From the NCBI RefSeq assembly GCF_033100395.1, contig NZ_JAWLVJ010000021.1, forward strand, positions 1 through 64,000: 64,000 nt of DNA, written 5' to 3'. The position numbers and the translations under genes were made by a program. Source of the stretch: Terasakiella sp033100395. Its GTDB lineage: Bacteria > Pseudomonadota > Alphaproteobacteria > Rhodospirillales > Terasakiellaceae. The notes under the pieces are model-generated. The model did no database searches. It had not been told where the DNA came from and saw only the letters and a program-made list of their open reading frames with translations. This document shows, in pieces, positions 16,701-24,785 of the stretch; the first letter of the stretch is position 1; each line of letters opens with the position of its first letter.

Positions 16701-17360
16701 ATCTTCCTCTTCAGGGTTATCGGGGTCGGAGAAACTGGATGAATTTTCGGAAATAGTTTCACCCGCTTCTTTGCCAGCCTGATAAGCACCTTCTTCAATC
16801 AAACCTTCAGCCGGGAAGTCGGCGATTGCCGCATTCACTTCTTCTGGGTCGAATTTGCTTAACAGGAATTTTTTCAGGTTCAGGAAGCCACGACCAATAT
16901 CGGCAATGGTCCAGCCGGAGATGTTTGCGAAATCCACCGTCAGAATATCTTCTTCGTTGTCGGAAAACTGAACGGCATCCAATCCCTTGATCGCCGGGAC
17001 CGCAGCGCCCAACGCACCGATATGGCGCAAGTAAAATTTACCCGGTACCGGATTGTTCGGAGCTTTAGGCAAAAAGAAGCTGGCTGAAACGGTTCGATAT
17101 TCGCCTTTTTCAAAAGCTTCTGAAAAGGATGCGCTGACTTGAGATGCTTCGGCAAATAACCCCTTGTCAGAGAATTCAATAGCATCAACCCAGCCATGTG
17201 ATTTGTCTTCTGTTTTGGGATGACCAAAGACAAGCGGCGCAGGTTGAAGTTTGGGATCGTAACAATCAGCGATGTCTTGCATAAGCGCATCGTTAAAATC
17301 GATTGTCACACCTTCCATGGATGTAACTTTGGTATTTTTGCAAAAATGAATGCGGGCCAT
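16230..17360 (-). CDS. I: Prohead protease with scaffold domain (Mu I, gp32)
   Basis: 376 residues. The N-terminal about 155 match the Mu I protease (L-V-F-G-H-P-K, then G-W-V-D-A-I-E, Y-R-T-V-S-A-S-F-F and L-G-A-A-V-P-A-I-K-G-L). The middle is a long charged coiled-coil (E-R-E-E-F-E-K-E-K-E) typical of scaffolds. As in Mu, the C-terminal part is probably also made alone from an internal start at 16700. It cuts the scaffold during head maturation. An ATG with GGAG 9 bases upstream lies just after a 360-base regulatory gap. Confidence 0.87.
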   Translation of the reverse strand: MARIHFCKNTKVTSMEGVTIDFNDALMQDIADCYDPKLQPAPLVFGHPKTEDKSHGWVDAIEFSDKGLFAEASQVSASFSEAFEKGEYRTVSASFFLPKAPNNPVPGKFYLRHIGALGAAVPAIKGLDAVQFSDNEEDILTVDFANISGWTIADIGRGFLNLKKFLLSKFDPEEVNAAIADFPAEGLIEEGAYQAGKEAGETISENSSSFSDPDNPEEEDMSTKELEAQKAALAKEREEFEKEKEAVEKDKASFADQQATATAAAFIAPLVAAGKILPAEEAQMVSFMAGLSENETVSFADGDEEKEKSQRAIFQDFVEALPSRVNFSEVTGDNGDTIDFSDADALSAAVRTYIAEQKEKGFTVTSAEAVQHLKGK

Positions 17361-17418
17361 TCGCTCTCTCCGAAATATCGAGAGGGCAGAATGCCGTGCT
17401 TATAGATAACCGTTCAGA

Positions 17419-17429
17419 GGAACAGTTCC
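17419..17429 (-). promoter_or_regulatory. Putative Mor/C-type activator site upstream of head operon
   Basis: The perfect palindrome GGAAC-A-GTTCC lies 10 bases upstream of a TATCTATA -10-like sequence on the minus strand. The same palindrome (central base T) stands upstream of the lysis operon at 24767-24777. I saw no other copy in the window. Mu late promoters are activated by the dyad-binding proteins Mor and C, which is why this is proposed as the binding site of the single Mor homologue. Confidence 0.5.
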
Positions 17430-17442
17430 GCATATTCATCAA

Positions 17443-17520
17443 ATGGGGGAATTTGCCCCATCATGGGCCATGTGGTGAAACCTGTCCAGCCCCTATTATA
17501 AATTGGGGTAAATTTGCCCC
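17443..17520. repeat. Paired GGGG-AATTTG-CCCC elements
   Basis: ATGGGG-GAATTTG-CCCCAT (17443-17461) and GGGG-TAAATTTG-CCCC (17505-17520) share the same core and are about 61 bases apart, roughly six helical turns. They lie upstream of the activator palindrome of the head operon. They may be sites for a further regulator or a DNA-bending protein. Role unknown. Confidence 0.45.
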
Positions 17521-17719
17521 GCTAACGCACCCCTAACGCTTCACTGAGATGAAATACGACCACATCCAGTCAATAATCACCCAAACGCGCTACAGGGGCT
17601 TAAATGGCGAACTTGATAATTGTGATGTTTTTTCATATAATGGAAGTAAGCAATGACCTAGCGGGTTCACATGTCGCGTCAAATGGCTTGCTTCAAGTCG
17701 GGAAGGAACCTCCCGGCTT

Positions 17720-18958
17720 TTATTTTTTGCGATAAACCAGTTTGCCCTTGCGTTGTTTCTCTAGATATTTGTCCTGTGCATCAGCCTTTTTACCTGTGCG
17801 GGGAACGAAGGTTGTGACCTCACGCCAGCCATCGCGCATAACTTCAAAAACACTCAGGCCACTGAGTTGCTTACCTTCCATATCAAAGCGGGTGATATAG
17901 CGGCGACGCAAGCGCCACTGGCCTGTGGCAAGATGTTCCCAGTCAAACCAAATTTCATCGGGGTCCATGATGTTTTCAGCCAGATACTTGAGATAAGGTT
18001 CACGCCCCGCCTTGGTGATCTTCCAGCTTCCGTCCATTTGCTTGAACAATTCTTCAGACAAAGGCAAACCTTCGCCAACCTTGTCTTTGAACAAAGCAGG
18101 TTTCCCGATGTCGGCACCGAACTCTTTCAAGAAAGCTTTGGCGTAGTCTTCCTCGCTCATACCCTTTTCAGGAAGGAGCCGCTCAGAAGTCACAAAACGA
18201 GGCTTTGGCATGGGTTTTGTGGCGCTTGGACCGTTCCCGCCCTTTGGTTTCCCTTTCGGGGCCGGAGGGGGCGTTACCCCTGTTAATCGGTTTTTACCCA
18301 CATTAAACGCAAATCCGGGATCAATACCGGCAGGCGTTTGAACTTCCATCATGCCATGTGGTGTCTGAATGCTGTGGTAGACCATAGGGTCAGGTGGCAT
18401 TGCTGAAGATACGCTCAACCCCATTTGTTTGACATCTCGCGCAGAAAGAGAGCGAACGGTACATCGACAGAAGAACCCGTTTGATGGAAAGTGAATAACC
18501 CAAAACTGGTGATCGACCGGATAAACTAATCCATCCCATTCCCTATGCTTTGGACGGGTCTTTCCATCATTTACGGCATCATAGATCAAATAAGGGCGAA
18601 GGGCTTTGACCCGCTCAATTTGTGCCCATTTTCCCGCCATATAGGAACTGCGCAGATTGGTGTGATAAATCACCCTTGTGCGCCAACCGCGTTTGCCCTT
18701 GTAGCTCCAGCCATGATCGTCAACAATCTTGTCAAAATCTTTGCGGAATTCCTCAAGAGATGTGCCGTCACTGACCGCCTTGAAGATAGCGCTTCTAAAG
18801 TCTTCAACAATTGCAGCCTTGTTCGCGCCAGCCACCACAAACGCTTTTGTGTGAGTTTCTTCCCAAACGTCCGTCCAGGCATCCGTTGGCAAATTCACCT
18901 TTTGGCGGAAGTAATCAATGGCTTCCTTAAAGGCGACAGGTTCAGCCGTGACGCTCAT
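17720..18958 (-). CDS. F: Head morphogenesis protein (Mu F, SPP1 gp7 family)
   Basis: 412 residues. The family core is visible around residues 95-180: W-R-T-R-V-I-Y-H-T-N-L-R-S-S-Y-M-A-G, then R-P-Y-L-I-Y-D-A, K-H-R-E-W-D-G, and the cysteine-containing N-G-F-F-C-R-C-T-V-R. Mu F-like proteins are minor head proteins that bind the portal and help start head assembly. The C-terminal 200 residues, after a Pro/Gly-rich linker, resemble phage barnase-EndoU-ColicinE5-like or related extensions but I cannot assign them firmly. The gene overlaps the portal gene by four bases. Confidence 0.85.
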   Translation of the reverse strand: MSVTAEPVAFKEAIDYFRQKVNLPTDAWTDVWEETHTKAFVVAGANKAAIVEDFRSAIFKAVSDGTSLEEFRKDFDKIVDDHGWSYKGKRGWRTRVIYHTNLRSSYMAGKWAQIERVKALRPYLIYDAVNDGKTRPKHREWDGLVYPVDHQFWVIHFPSNGFFCRCTVRSLSARDVKQMGLSVSSAMPPDPMVYHSIQTPHGMMEVQTPAGIDPGFAFNVGKNRLTGVTPPPAPKGKPKGGNGPSATKPMPKPRFVTSERLLPEKGMSEEDYAKAFLKEFGADIGKPALFKDKVGEGLPLSEELFKQMDGSWKITKAGREPYLKYLAENIMDPDEIWFDWEHLATGQWRLRRRYITRFDMEGKQLSGLSVFEVMRDGWREVTTFVPRTGKKADAQDKYLEKQRKGKLVYRKK

Positions 18959-20385
18959 AGCTCGTCTGCCCGTCCAGTCAGATCGGCAACGCTCATCCCG
19001 CCTGCCAGCATTTGTGCAAGTTCTTCATTTTCACTATCGGCTGCGAGCTGAAGCAAACGTGTTTCTATTTCGGCAAAGCTTGTGCTGGTAAAGACGATGT
19101 TGCGGACTTCTCCGATTAACTTTTCCGTCATGGGCTGCGTTAGATCATCCAGTTGATTTACCAGACTATCGACATCGTCTAACGCCGGATCAGGATCAGC
19201 AAAGGAAGCTTTTTCATCAGACTGAAGGGCCGAAACCGTTTGCGGTCTTTCTTCCCATTCACCGCCATAGCGATCTTTCACGTCTTCCAGTGTGCGACGA
19301 TATCCTGTAGCATTGGCAACTCTTTCGTCGCGCTCTGCCATATCATTCAGGCTTTCTTCTTGAGAAATCCTACGCCAGACTTGTGGAGGATTTGCGCCGG
19401 GGAAGTTCCATTCCGTTAACCATTTGATCGGGCCACGGTTGAAACTGTCGCAGATCAAATCAGCATCCGATTGGATGATTGAATCGGCAACCCTTTCATG
19501 GACATTGGCTTGGCTTTGTGAGCTGCCGTCATCGGTTGTCATGGTTTGAGACAGAATGACCTTTGATACAGCTTTGTCCCAATAGCTCTGAAATGCTTCA
19601 TATTCTCCGCCACTGGACTTCATGCTTTGCAAAAGTTCTGCGGTAAAGCCTTCAGGAAAGGCTACGGCACTTTGACTGTGAATGGACATCAAAGCCTGCA
19701 CGAGATTGTCGATTTCCTTTTGGTCAGCCATGCCGGGGTGGTGACCAATCGCTGTAGGCATACCGTATTTCTCAACGTAGACCGCCCAGAAGGTTGCGCC
19801 GTTTTCTTTAAGGAAGACAGGCCAATATAGCCGCCATCCAAGTGTAGGGCCGTGGGGAACATCATCACTGTCGCCGGGAATGGCATAGAACCACATTTTA
19901 ACTTCTGGCAAAGGGTCGCCTTGCGGATTGCCGCCTCCTGTAAAAAGAAGTTCTCCACCTTTCCACTTAAAGCGTTCAGCCGCGCGTACCTTGATCGTAT
20001 CAAATACGATTTTGCTGTCTTCTTTGACCCAAAGACATTCGGCAACAGCATAACCATAGAACTGGGCGAAATGCATCTTGCGGGTCAGTAAATCAAAACC
20101 GATTTTTTCAATCTGATCTTTGATGAATTCAGCAGCTGCAACATCGCGCGCTTCTTCACTGGCTGGGTACACTTCCCAATCCACACCTGTGACACCGCTT
20201 TGGCGTTGTTCCCACACACTGCCAACTTGTGCATCTCTTAAGAAACGCCGCCAAGTTTTGATATTCTCGACCGTGGCCTCCATGTCTTTGTCGCTGAAAG
20301 CTTTGGACATAGTGGATGAGCCAGCCGCCGTAACTTCGTTAAAATTGGCCTTGGCCTGCTTTTGTTTTTTCTTCTTCTTGCTCAT
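18955..20385 (-). CDS. Portal protein (Mu gp29, DUF935)
   Basis: 476 residues, the size of Mu gp29. Family motifs include S-V-W-E-Q-R-Q-S-G-V-T-G near residue 60, Y-G-M-P-T-A-I-G near 210 and Q-T-M-T-T-D-D-G-S-S-Q-S-Q-A near 280. The N-terminus is very lysine-rich. The portal forms the dodecameric ring through which DNA is packed. It overlaps terminase and F by four bases each. Confidence 0.9.
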   Translation of the reverse strand: MSKKKKKQKQAKANFNEVTAAGSSTMSKAFSDKDMEATVENIKTWRRFLRDAQVGSVWEQRQSGVTGVDWEVYPASEEARDVAAAEFIKDQIEKIGFDLLTRKMHFAQFYGYAVAECLWVKEDSKIVFDTIKVRAAERFKWKGGELLFTGGGNPQGDPLPEVKMWFYAIPGDSDDVPHGPTLGWRLYWPVFLKENGATFWAVYVEKYGMPTAIGHHPGMADQKEIDNLVQALMSIHSQSAVAFPEGFTAELLQSMKSSGGEYEAFQSYWDKAVSKVILSQTMTTDDGSSQSQANVHERVADSIIQSDADLICDSFNRGPIKWLTEWNFPGANPPQVWRRISQEESLNDMAERDERVANATGYRRTLEDVKDRYGGEWEERPQTVSALQSDEKASFADPDPALDDVDSLVNQLDDLTQPMTEKLIGEVRNIVFTSTSFAEIETRLLQLAADSENEELAQMLAGGMSVADLTGRADEL

Positions 20386-22109
20386 CTCATGTTCCTCAAT
20401 TTGGTCAATATGCCAGAGCGACCAACGCCCATTGAACCTGCCATGCCTTTGGTCATCGTTCTATCTCCGGCAGAGGTGAATGTTCCGCCTTTGGCTCCCA
20501 GTTCAACAGCACCTGTCCAGAGCATTTCCAAGCCATCGGGACCGTCATCATGACCTTCAGGGAATGTTTCCAATTGCTGGATCAAGGTTCTAAGACTGTG
20601 GTGCAACCTGATTTGCCCTTCATCTATGAAAGGTTCCAAACCCTCAATCCTGAGCATCTTGTCAGTTGTTTGATCCACAGCGCGAGTAGGAAGGACAACA
20701 CCTTGCTTGGTGGCCTTTTTCATCATTTCTGTGCGCAGAAACTCTTGGAATTGGACGGTTTCGCAATACCACATGACGCATCGGTATATCTTTTGGAATT
20801 CGATAACTTTCTTGATGATCATTGATGGCTTTCGTCGTCTGATTGATGCTTCATAAACATCCAACCGTCCGTCGTTGCGATCATACCCACCGACCAGAAT
20901 GGCGGAAGGGTCACCAGATTTACCGTGTTTTCCCAGTGATGGATCAATAGAACCAAAAAAAACCAAGTTGGGCGCGCGTTCTACCCAATAGACAATGTTC
21001 TGGAAAAGTTGATTCTCTGTATCGATCGGTTCGTTTTGGTATTCAGACTTAAATGCTTTGTTGCCAATGCGTACCTTCAAATCCATCAGGCGTTTTAAAG
21101 GCTGGACTGCAGGCCATAGAACGACAGCCCCTTGTTCCATCTTGGCTTTGTTGCGTTCATAGAACTCTTCGGCTTCAGCAATATCCTTTTCGCCCAGATC
21201 ATTGCGCGGCGCATTGCGTAATAGTTCTTCCCATTGATCCCATAGGTCCATCCGATCCGGCCACTTGATGATCGCCTGAAATTTAACAGAGCGATACATT
21301 GGCGAATTCATTTTGCGAGCAAGGACACTGTCAAAGTGAAGCAAGGTACCCACAAAAAACAGGTCCATTGAACCATCTGGCGGCCCTAACGGTTCGACAG
21401 CCTGATCGACCCAGTCCTCACCTTTTTGTCGTTGTTCGCTTTTTTTGACGTTTTCATCGTTTTCAACGTCATCCAGCATGATCAAGTCAGGACGTTTGGC
21501 CCCATAGCGCGCTCCCCGGATTTTCTTGCCGGAACCACCACAGATAAACTTTGCGCCATTTCGAGTGATAAATGAACCGATCTGCCAAGTCGGGCCACGC
21601 CCGCATGCTTCAGGAAAGTCGTGTGCAAGTCGCGGGTTATCTTCCAGCTCAATCTTAATGCCTTCCAGAAGCATTGCAGCAACGTCAACTGCATCAGATA
21701 GAATAACCGGAAAAGACTTTCTGCCAGTGACCACACACCACAGAGAACCTAATTGAGTGACATAGGTAGATTTCGCATTACCACGCGGGGCAGCCCAAGA
21801 CCCGCGATATCCATGTTGGTTATCGATCGCGTCCTGAAACTCTTTAAAAACCCATTCCTGAAATTCAGAATAGTCAGCGGTACCATAGTGCGGGAAATAA
21901 GTTTTGCAGAAGAACTTGAAGCTATTTTGAGAATTCTCGCGGCGGTCTTTTGTCGCTTGCTTTGAACGGTCAAAATCACCAAATTCAGCAGCTTCTTCAA
22001 TTTGTTGACGTAGAGAGAAACCAAGTTTTTCAACTTCGGCCAAAAACTCTTCATCTTCTAGTTCAGAATAACTATCTTTGCCGAAACTCTTTTTTCGCTT
22101 AGAGGCCAT
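20382..22109 (-). CDS. Terminase large subunit (Mu gp28)
   Basis: 575 residues. The ATPase domain shows a Walker-A-like A-P-R-G-N-A-K-S at 107-114 and a Walker B L-I-M-L-D-D-V-E near residue 210. The C-terminal nuclease domain begins with F-F-G-S-I-D-P-S-L-G-K, whose Asp binds metal. It packages DNA into proheads by headful cutting; Mu-type terminases start inside host DNA near the prophage left end. Length and position agree with Mu gp28. Confidence 0.92.
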   Translation of the reverse strand: MASKRKKSFGKDSYSELEDEEFLAEVEKLGFSLRQQIEEAAEFGDFDRSKQATKDRRENSQNSFKFFCKTYFPHYGTADYSEFQEWVFKEFQDAIDNQHGYRGSWAAPRGNAKSTYVTQLGSLWCVVTGRKSFPVILSDAVDVAAMLLEGIKIELEDNPRLAHDFPEACGRGPTWQIGSFITRNGAKFICGGSGKKIRGARYGAKRPDLIMLDDVENDENVKKSEQRQKGEDWVDQAVEPLGPPDGSMDLFFVGTLLHFDSVLARKMNSPMYRSVKFQAIIKWPDRMDLWDQWEELLRNAPRNDLGEKDIAEAEEFYERNKAKMEQGAVVLWPAVQPLKRLMDLKVRIGNKAFKSEYQNEPIDTENQLFQNIVYWVERAPNLVFFGSIDPSLGKHGKSGDPSAILVGGYDRNDGRLDVYEASIRRRKPSMIIKKVIEFQKIYRCVMWYCETVQFQEFLRTEMMKKATKQGVVLPTRAVDQTTDKMLRIEGLEPFIDEGQIRLHHSLRTLIQQLETFPEGHDDGPDGLEMLWTGAVELGAKGGTFTSAGDRTMTKGMAGSMGVGRSGILTKLRNMR

Positions 22110-22115
22110 GGCAAC

Positions 22116-22622
22116 CTACCCATTGTACTTTTCAGCCACAAAAGTGCCGAATGGTTCAAGGATTTCCAGAAAGACTTCTTGGTGTTGTGGGAAATCTGTC
22201 TGAATGAAGCCGGACAGATCGCGCAGGATTTCAATGGCAACAGAATATTGCCCCAGTTCTGGTGAAGCCTTGGCGGATGCTGTAATTGTCTTGGAATAGC
22301 TGTCCGTCATTCGGGACAGGGCATTGGCGCGTTCAACAGCAGACAGGCCGCTTTTTTCGTCCTTCAGCTCTTTCATGGTCAACTGGAAGGCTTGCAGAAA
22401 GTCAGAGAGAACCAACTCGGTCAGAACGCGCGTGTTTGACGTGGACATAGAAGCTGCTGTACGCGCCTTGTCCCAATCTTCCGGCGTGTTAGCGGCACTG
22501 GCTTTCCAGCGGCTTACCGTTGCTCTGCTAACGCCATGCTTGTCGGCTGCAGCCGCGAGATCAAGCTTGTCGAACACATAAGCATCGCGCACCGCCTGTT
22601 TGGTTTCCAGATCGTGTGCCAT
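22116..22622 (-). CDS. Small terminase-like protein (Mu gp27, DUF3486)
   Basis: 168 residues. Its N-terminal helix-turn-helix (D-L-A-A-A-A-D-K-H-G-V-S-R-A-T-V-S-R-W) starts near residue 18. DUF3486 proteins lie directly before the large terminase in Mu-like phages and are taken to be the DNA-recognising small subunit. The gene ends 7 bases before the large subunit start and overlaps the upstream gene start/stop by one base. Confidence 0.83.
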   Translation of the reverse strand: MAHDLETKQAVRDAYVFDKLDLAAAADKHGVSRATVSRWKASAANTPEDWDKARTAASMSTSNTRVLTELVLSDFLQAFQLTMKELKDEKSGLSAVERANALSRMTDSYSKTITASAKASPELGQYSVAIEILRDLSGFIQTDFPQHQEVFLEILEPFGTFVAEKYNG

Positions 22623-23212
22623 TACAGGGAGCCTTTGATCATATCGGTGGCTGTACGCATGATCGTGCCGGGGCTTGGGACACGGACACCTTCGACTTGT
22701 TCTTTGCCTTCAGCGACTTCGCGGCCTTTGTCCGTCAGAATATAGGTTTCCTCAAAGACACAAATGGCGATCAGTTTCATTTCTTTCAGATCGTCAAAGC
22801 AATCTTCCAGTTCCTGATCCGAGGTTGGAATGCTGAATTTGAAAAGTGTTTTCTTGATGGAGGAAGTGCTTATCGGCAGGGCAACACCCGGATATTCCAG
22901 TTGACCCGCAGAAACATTCAAACCTTGGTCTGTCAGCATGCCCCCATGCACATCGTCTGTCACTTGATGACGAACAAGTCCTTGTTGATCCAGCCATGCC
23001 AGATCGCCATGGATCAGATCGCGTGTGACTGCTTGCCCTAGATCGGAAAGTGTTTCCTGAATCAGGGCGGCATTTGCCAGATAGGAACGGGACTTGGACA
23101 GAACTCGCAAGATAAGCAGGCGGCGATCATCTAATGCCGGACGGGCATTCAGGTGCAGCAATACGGAAAGGCGGCGATGTTCTTGCTGTTTTTTTTCAAG
23201 ATAGTCGCTCAT
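22622..23212 (-). CDS. Mu gp26-like winged-helix protein, internally duplicated
   Basis: 196 residues, about twice the usual size of the VpaChn25_0724/gp26 family. Residues 1-115 show the family pattern R-R-L-L-I-L-R-V-L, D-L-A-W-L-D-Q-Q-G-L-V and the closing L-T-D-Q-G-L-N-V-S-A-G. Residues 115-196 repeat a winged-helix ending L-T-D-K-G-R-E-V-A-E-G followed by the family's P-S-P-G tail. It thus looks like a tandem duplication. Lies in the lysis-to-packaging block; function unknown. Confidence 0.72.
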   Translation of the reverse strand: MSDYLEKKQQEHRRLSVLLHLNARPALDDRRLLILRVLSKSRSYLANAALIQETLSDLGQAVTRDLIHGDLAWLDQQGLVRHQVTDDVHGGMLTDQGLNVSAGQLEYPGVALPISTSSIKKTLFKFSIPTSDQELEDCFDDLKEMKLIAICVFEETYILTDKGREVAEGKEQVEGVRVPSPGTIMRTATDMIKGSL

Positions 23213-23601
23213 GGCTTTTGCCCCAGCTCGTTATTGACCAAGGAAGTCACTGTTGAGGACAGGCCATCCAATTGACGTTCTAACCCACTGATCCCCGTAT
23301 TCACGGATTTGATCTCACCGGAAAGAGAGGTCATGGAATTGGATAGATTATGGATTTGATCCTTGGTTGGCATATTGTCCATGCGCGTGTTGATTTTGGT
23401 GAACTCTTGTGCACCGTCATCAAGGCGACGCTTGATTTTTTCGAATTCAAGAGTTTCAGCCCTAACATGCTCATCCATCGTTTTCTTACTGACATAGCGA
23501 TTATTCATGATCAGGAAGAACAGCGTCGAAACCCCAGTCACGATCAGAGAAGCCAGCATGGCAGCCTTGTAGACGGCGTCAATTTGCTCAAAGAAATCCA
23601 C
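23209..23601 (-). CDS. DUF2730-like membrane-anchored protein (Mu gp25 position)
   Basis: 130 residues: one N-terminal membrane segment (about residues 10-32), then a coiled coil of charged heptads (E-F-E-K-I-K-R-R-L-D-D) to the end. This matches the DUF2730 family of Mu-like phages, which stands between holin and gp26. The topology recalls spanin or holin-accessory proteins, but its role is not known. Four-base overlap with the next gene. Confidence 0.7.
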   Translation of the reverse strand: MDFFEQIDAVYKAAMLASLIVTGVSTLFFLIMNNRYVSKKTMDEHVRAETLEFEKIKRRLDDGAQEFTKINTRMDNMPTKDQIHNLSNSMTSLSGEIKSVNTGISGLERQLDGLSSTVTSLVNNELGQKP

Positions 23602-23603
23602 AG

Positions 23604-24227
23604 CTATTTCCTTCTGACAGCTTTGATGATTGAAGAAATGGCACCGCCTGCGGCTTCAACGGATGCTGCAGCACTCTCAAGAGGACGGCCAGCGATCATT
23701 TCGTCACGGCGTGCCTTATCGCGTTCACGACAGCCCATGTATTTCAGGATCACCTGCATACAGACACCGAACGAGGTAATGAGTGGCCCCCAGATCATTT
23801 CAGTAACAGGCTGGGCTTCGGCAACCATTCCCCAGATACTGACTTCGGGGTAATCCCATTTGTCATTCAGGGCAAAAATGAAGCGCAGAACAAATTCAAC
23901 CATGGTGAAAATCATTAACCACCAAAAGACCTTTGCAAAGGTTTCAATTACTGCCATTGCACGTTTGGCAATTTCAGGGCGAGCTGACGCCCTGATTTTT
24001 TCTGCATCTCCATCGTTCATAGCAAGAAAACGTTGGGTATCCAGTTCTTGCAGTTTGGTTTTGAGTTGAGCTTCGATTTCTGCACGTTGGTCTGGCGGGA
24101 GCTTTTCCAATTCAGCCTGAAAACCTTCTGGCGTTGAAGCTTGTGATGGTTCACCCGTTACAGCTTGATAGATGGATTTTCCCGCATTGAAGAGGGAAGG
24201 CAGCGCGCTTAAAGCAGCAAGAAACAT
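23604..24227 (-). CDS. Putative holin / lysis membrane protein
   Basis: 207 residues. An N-terminal hydrophobic helix (L-A-A-L-S-A-L-P-S-L-F) is followed by an acidic helical linker, then two strong membrane segments (about residues 88-112, F-W-W-L-M-I-F-T-M-V, and about 145-165) and a basic tail. Located 3 bases after the endolysin gene, the usual holin position in this phage type. Assignment as holin rests on topology and neighbours. Confidence 0.65.
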   Translation of the reverse strand: MFLAALSALPSLFNAGKSIYQAVTGEPSQASTPEGFQAELEKLPPDQRAEIEAQLKTKLQELDTQRFLAMNDGDAEKIRASARPEIAKRAMAVIETFAKVFWWLMIFTMVEFVLRFIFALNDKWDYPEVSIWGMVAEAQPVTEMIWGPLITSFGVCMQVILKYMGCRERDKARRDEMIAGRPLESAAASVEAAGGAISSIIKAVRRK

Positions 24228-24230
24228 TTC

Positions 24231-24707
24231 TTAATCCCCCAGACCTGTCATGAAGTTCTTGCCGTCAAAGCGCAGGGCAGCGCGGCGGTTCACACTTTTG
24301 TCGACAAAGGAGCAATGAATCCAGCCGGAGTTCGGATCGACACCGTCGTAGAATTCAAGGATGAGTTGGTCGAAGTTCAGGTTGTCAACGATCCACTGAG
24401 CAACTTCCAGATTGGGAATACCTGGAACTTCAAAGTCTACAGCCTCACCTTTGGCGTGTTGGGACTTGGAGCTGCTGCCGATCTGATGGTTCAACTGCGG
24501 ACAGCGAAACCATGAGGATGGGCTGAACGGAATACCGAAGTGATTGCGTACCGGCTGCAAGATATTCTGCGCAACCCGCACAATCTGGACGGTTTGTTCT
24601 GCCGTGGGCAGGTTGGAAATGCCAAGGCGTAGGGCGGTTTGGGACTGGATAGCTTCGCGCAAAGTGAAATTGTCGGAAAGCTGGGTATTCAGATCAACAT
24701 CAGACAT
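24231..24707 (-). CDS. Endolysin, M15-family peptidase
   Basis: 158 residues. The zinc-binding set of the M15 (D-Ala-D-Ala carboxypeptidase-like) fold is present: S-Q-H-A-K-G-E-A-V-D-F with His84 and Asp91, and W-I-H-C-S with His131. It would cut peptidoglycan cross-bridges at lysis. There is no signal peptide, so it depends on the holin. The ATG at 24707 uses a GAGG ribosome site that lies inside the 3-prime arm of a leader hairpin (24713-24740). Confidence 0.88.
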   Translation of the reverse strand: MSDVDLNTQLSDNFTLREAIQSQTALRLGISNLPTAEQTVQIVRVAQNILQPVRNHFGIPFSPSSWFRCPQLNHQIGSSSKSQHAKGEAVDFEVPGIPNLEVAQWIVDNLNFDQLILEFYDGVDPNSGWIHCSFVDKSVNRRAALRFDGKNFMTGLGD

Positions 24708-24712
24708 AGAAA

Positions 24713-24740
24713 AACCTCATTACTTACGAGCAATGAGGTT
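24713..24740 (-). promoter_or_regulatory. Leader hairpin in front of endolysin gene
   Basis: AACCTCATT pairs perfectly with AATGAGGTT across a 10-base loop. On the minus strand it is followed by TTTTTC and, 7 bases after GAGG, by the endolysin ATG. It can act either as a terminator of the mor transcript or as a fold that hides the Shine-Dalgarno of the lysis gene. Confidence 0.65.
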
Positions 24741-24766
24741 AACGAACATCCGATGTTACACTTAGG

Positions 24767-24777
24767 GGAACTGTTCC
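24767..24777 (-). promoter_or_regulatory. Putative Mor/C-type activator site upstream of lysis operon
   Basis: Palindrome GGAAC-T-GTTCC, identical except for the central base to the one at 17419-17429. It lies between the end of mor (24786) and the endolysin gene. A TAACAT -10-like sequence follows at about 10 bases on the minus strand. This is where Mu has its Mor-responsive middle / late control region. Confidence 0.5.
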
Positions 24778-24785
24778 GTCCAAAA

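Larger units (their letters stand above)
17361..17719 (-). promoter_or_regulatory. Late head-operon promoter region
   Basis: This 359-base gap holds, reading toward the protease gene: a hairpin after the F-like gene (CGGGA/TCCCG, 17700-17717), two copies of a GGGG-AAATT-CCCC element (17505-17520 and 17443-17461), the palindrome GGAACAGTTCC (17419-17429), a TATCTATA -10-like sequence (about 17401-17409) and a small leader hairpin (17366-17384) whose arm carries the ribosome site. It matches the place of Mu promoter PI. A TGTCCAG sequence near 17483 resembles the end repeats but is probably chance. Confidence 0.6.

Noticed and set aside
17411..17429. Possible LexA box in the head-operon gap (GTTC...GTTC)
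   Set aside because: Spacing between half sites is nine, not the seven of alphaproteobacterial LexA boxes.
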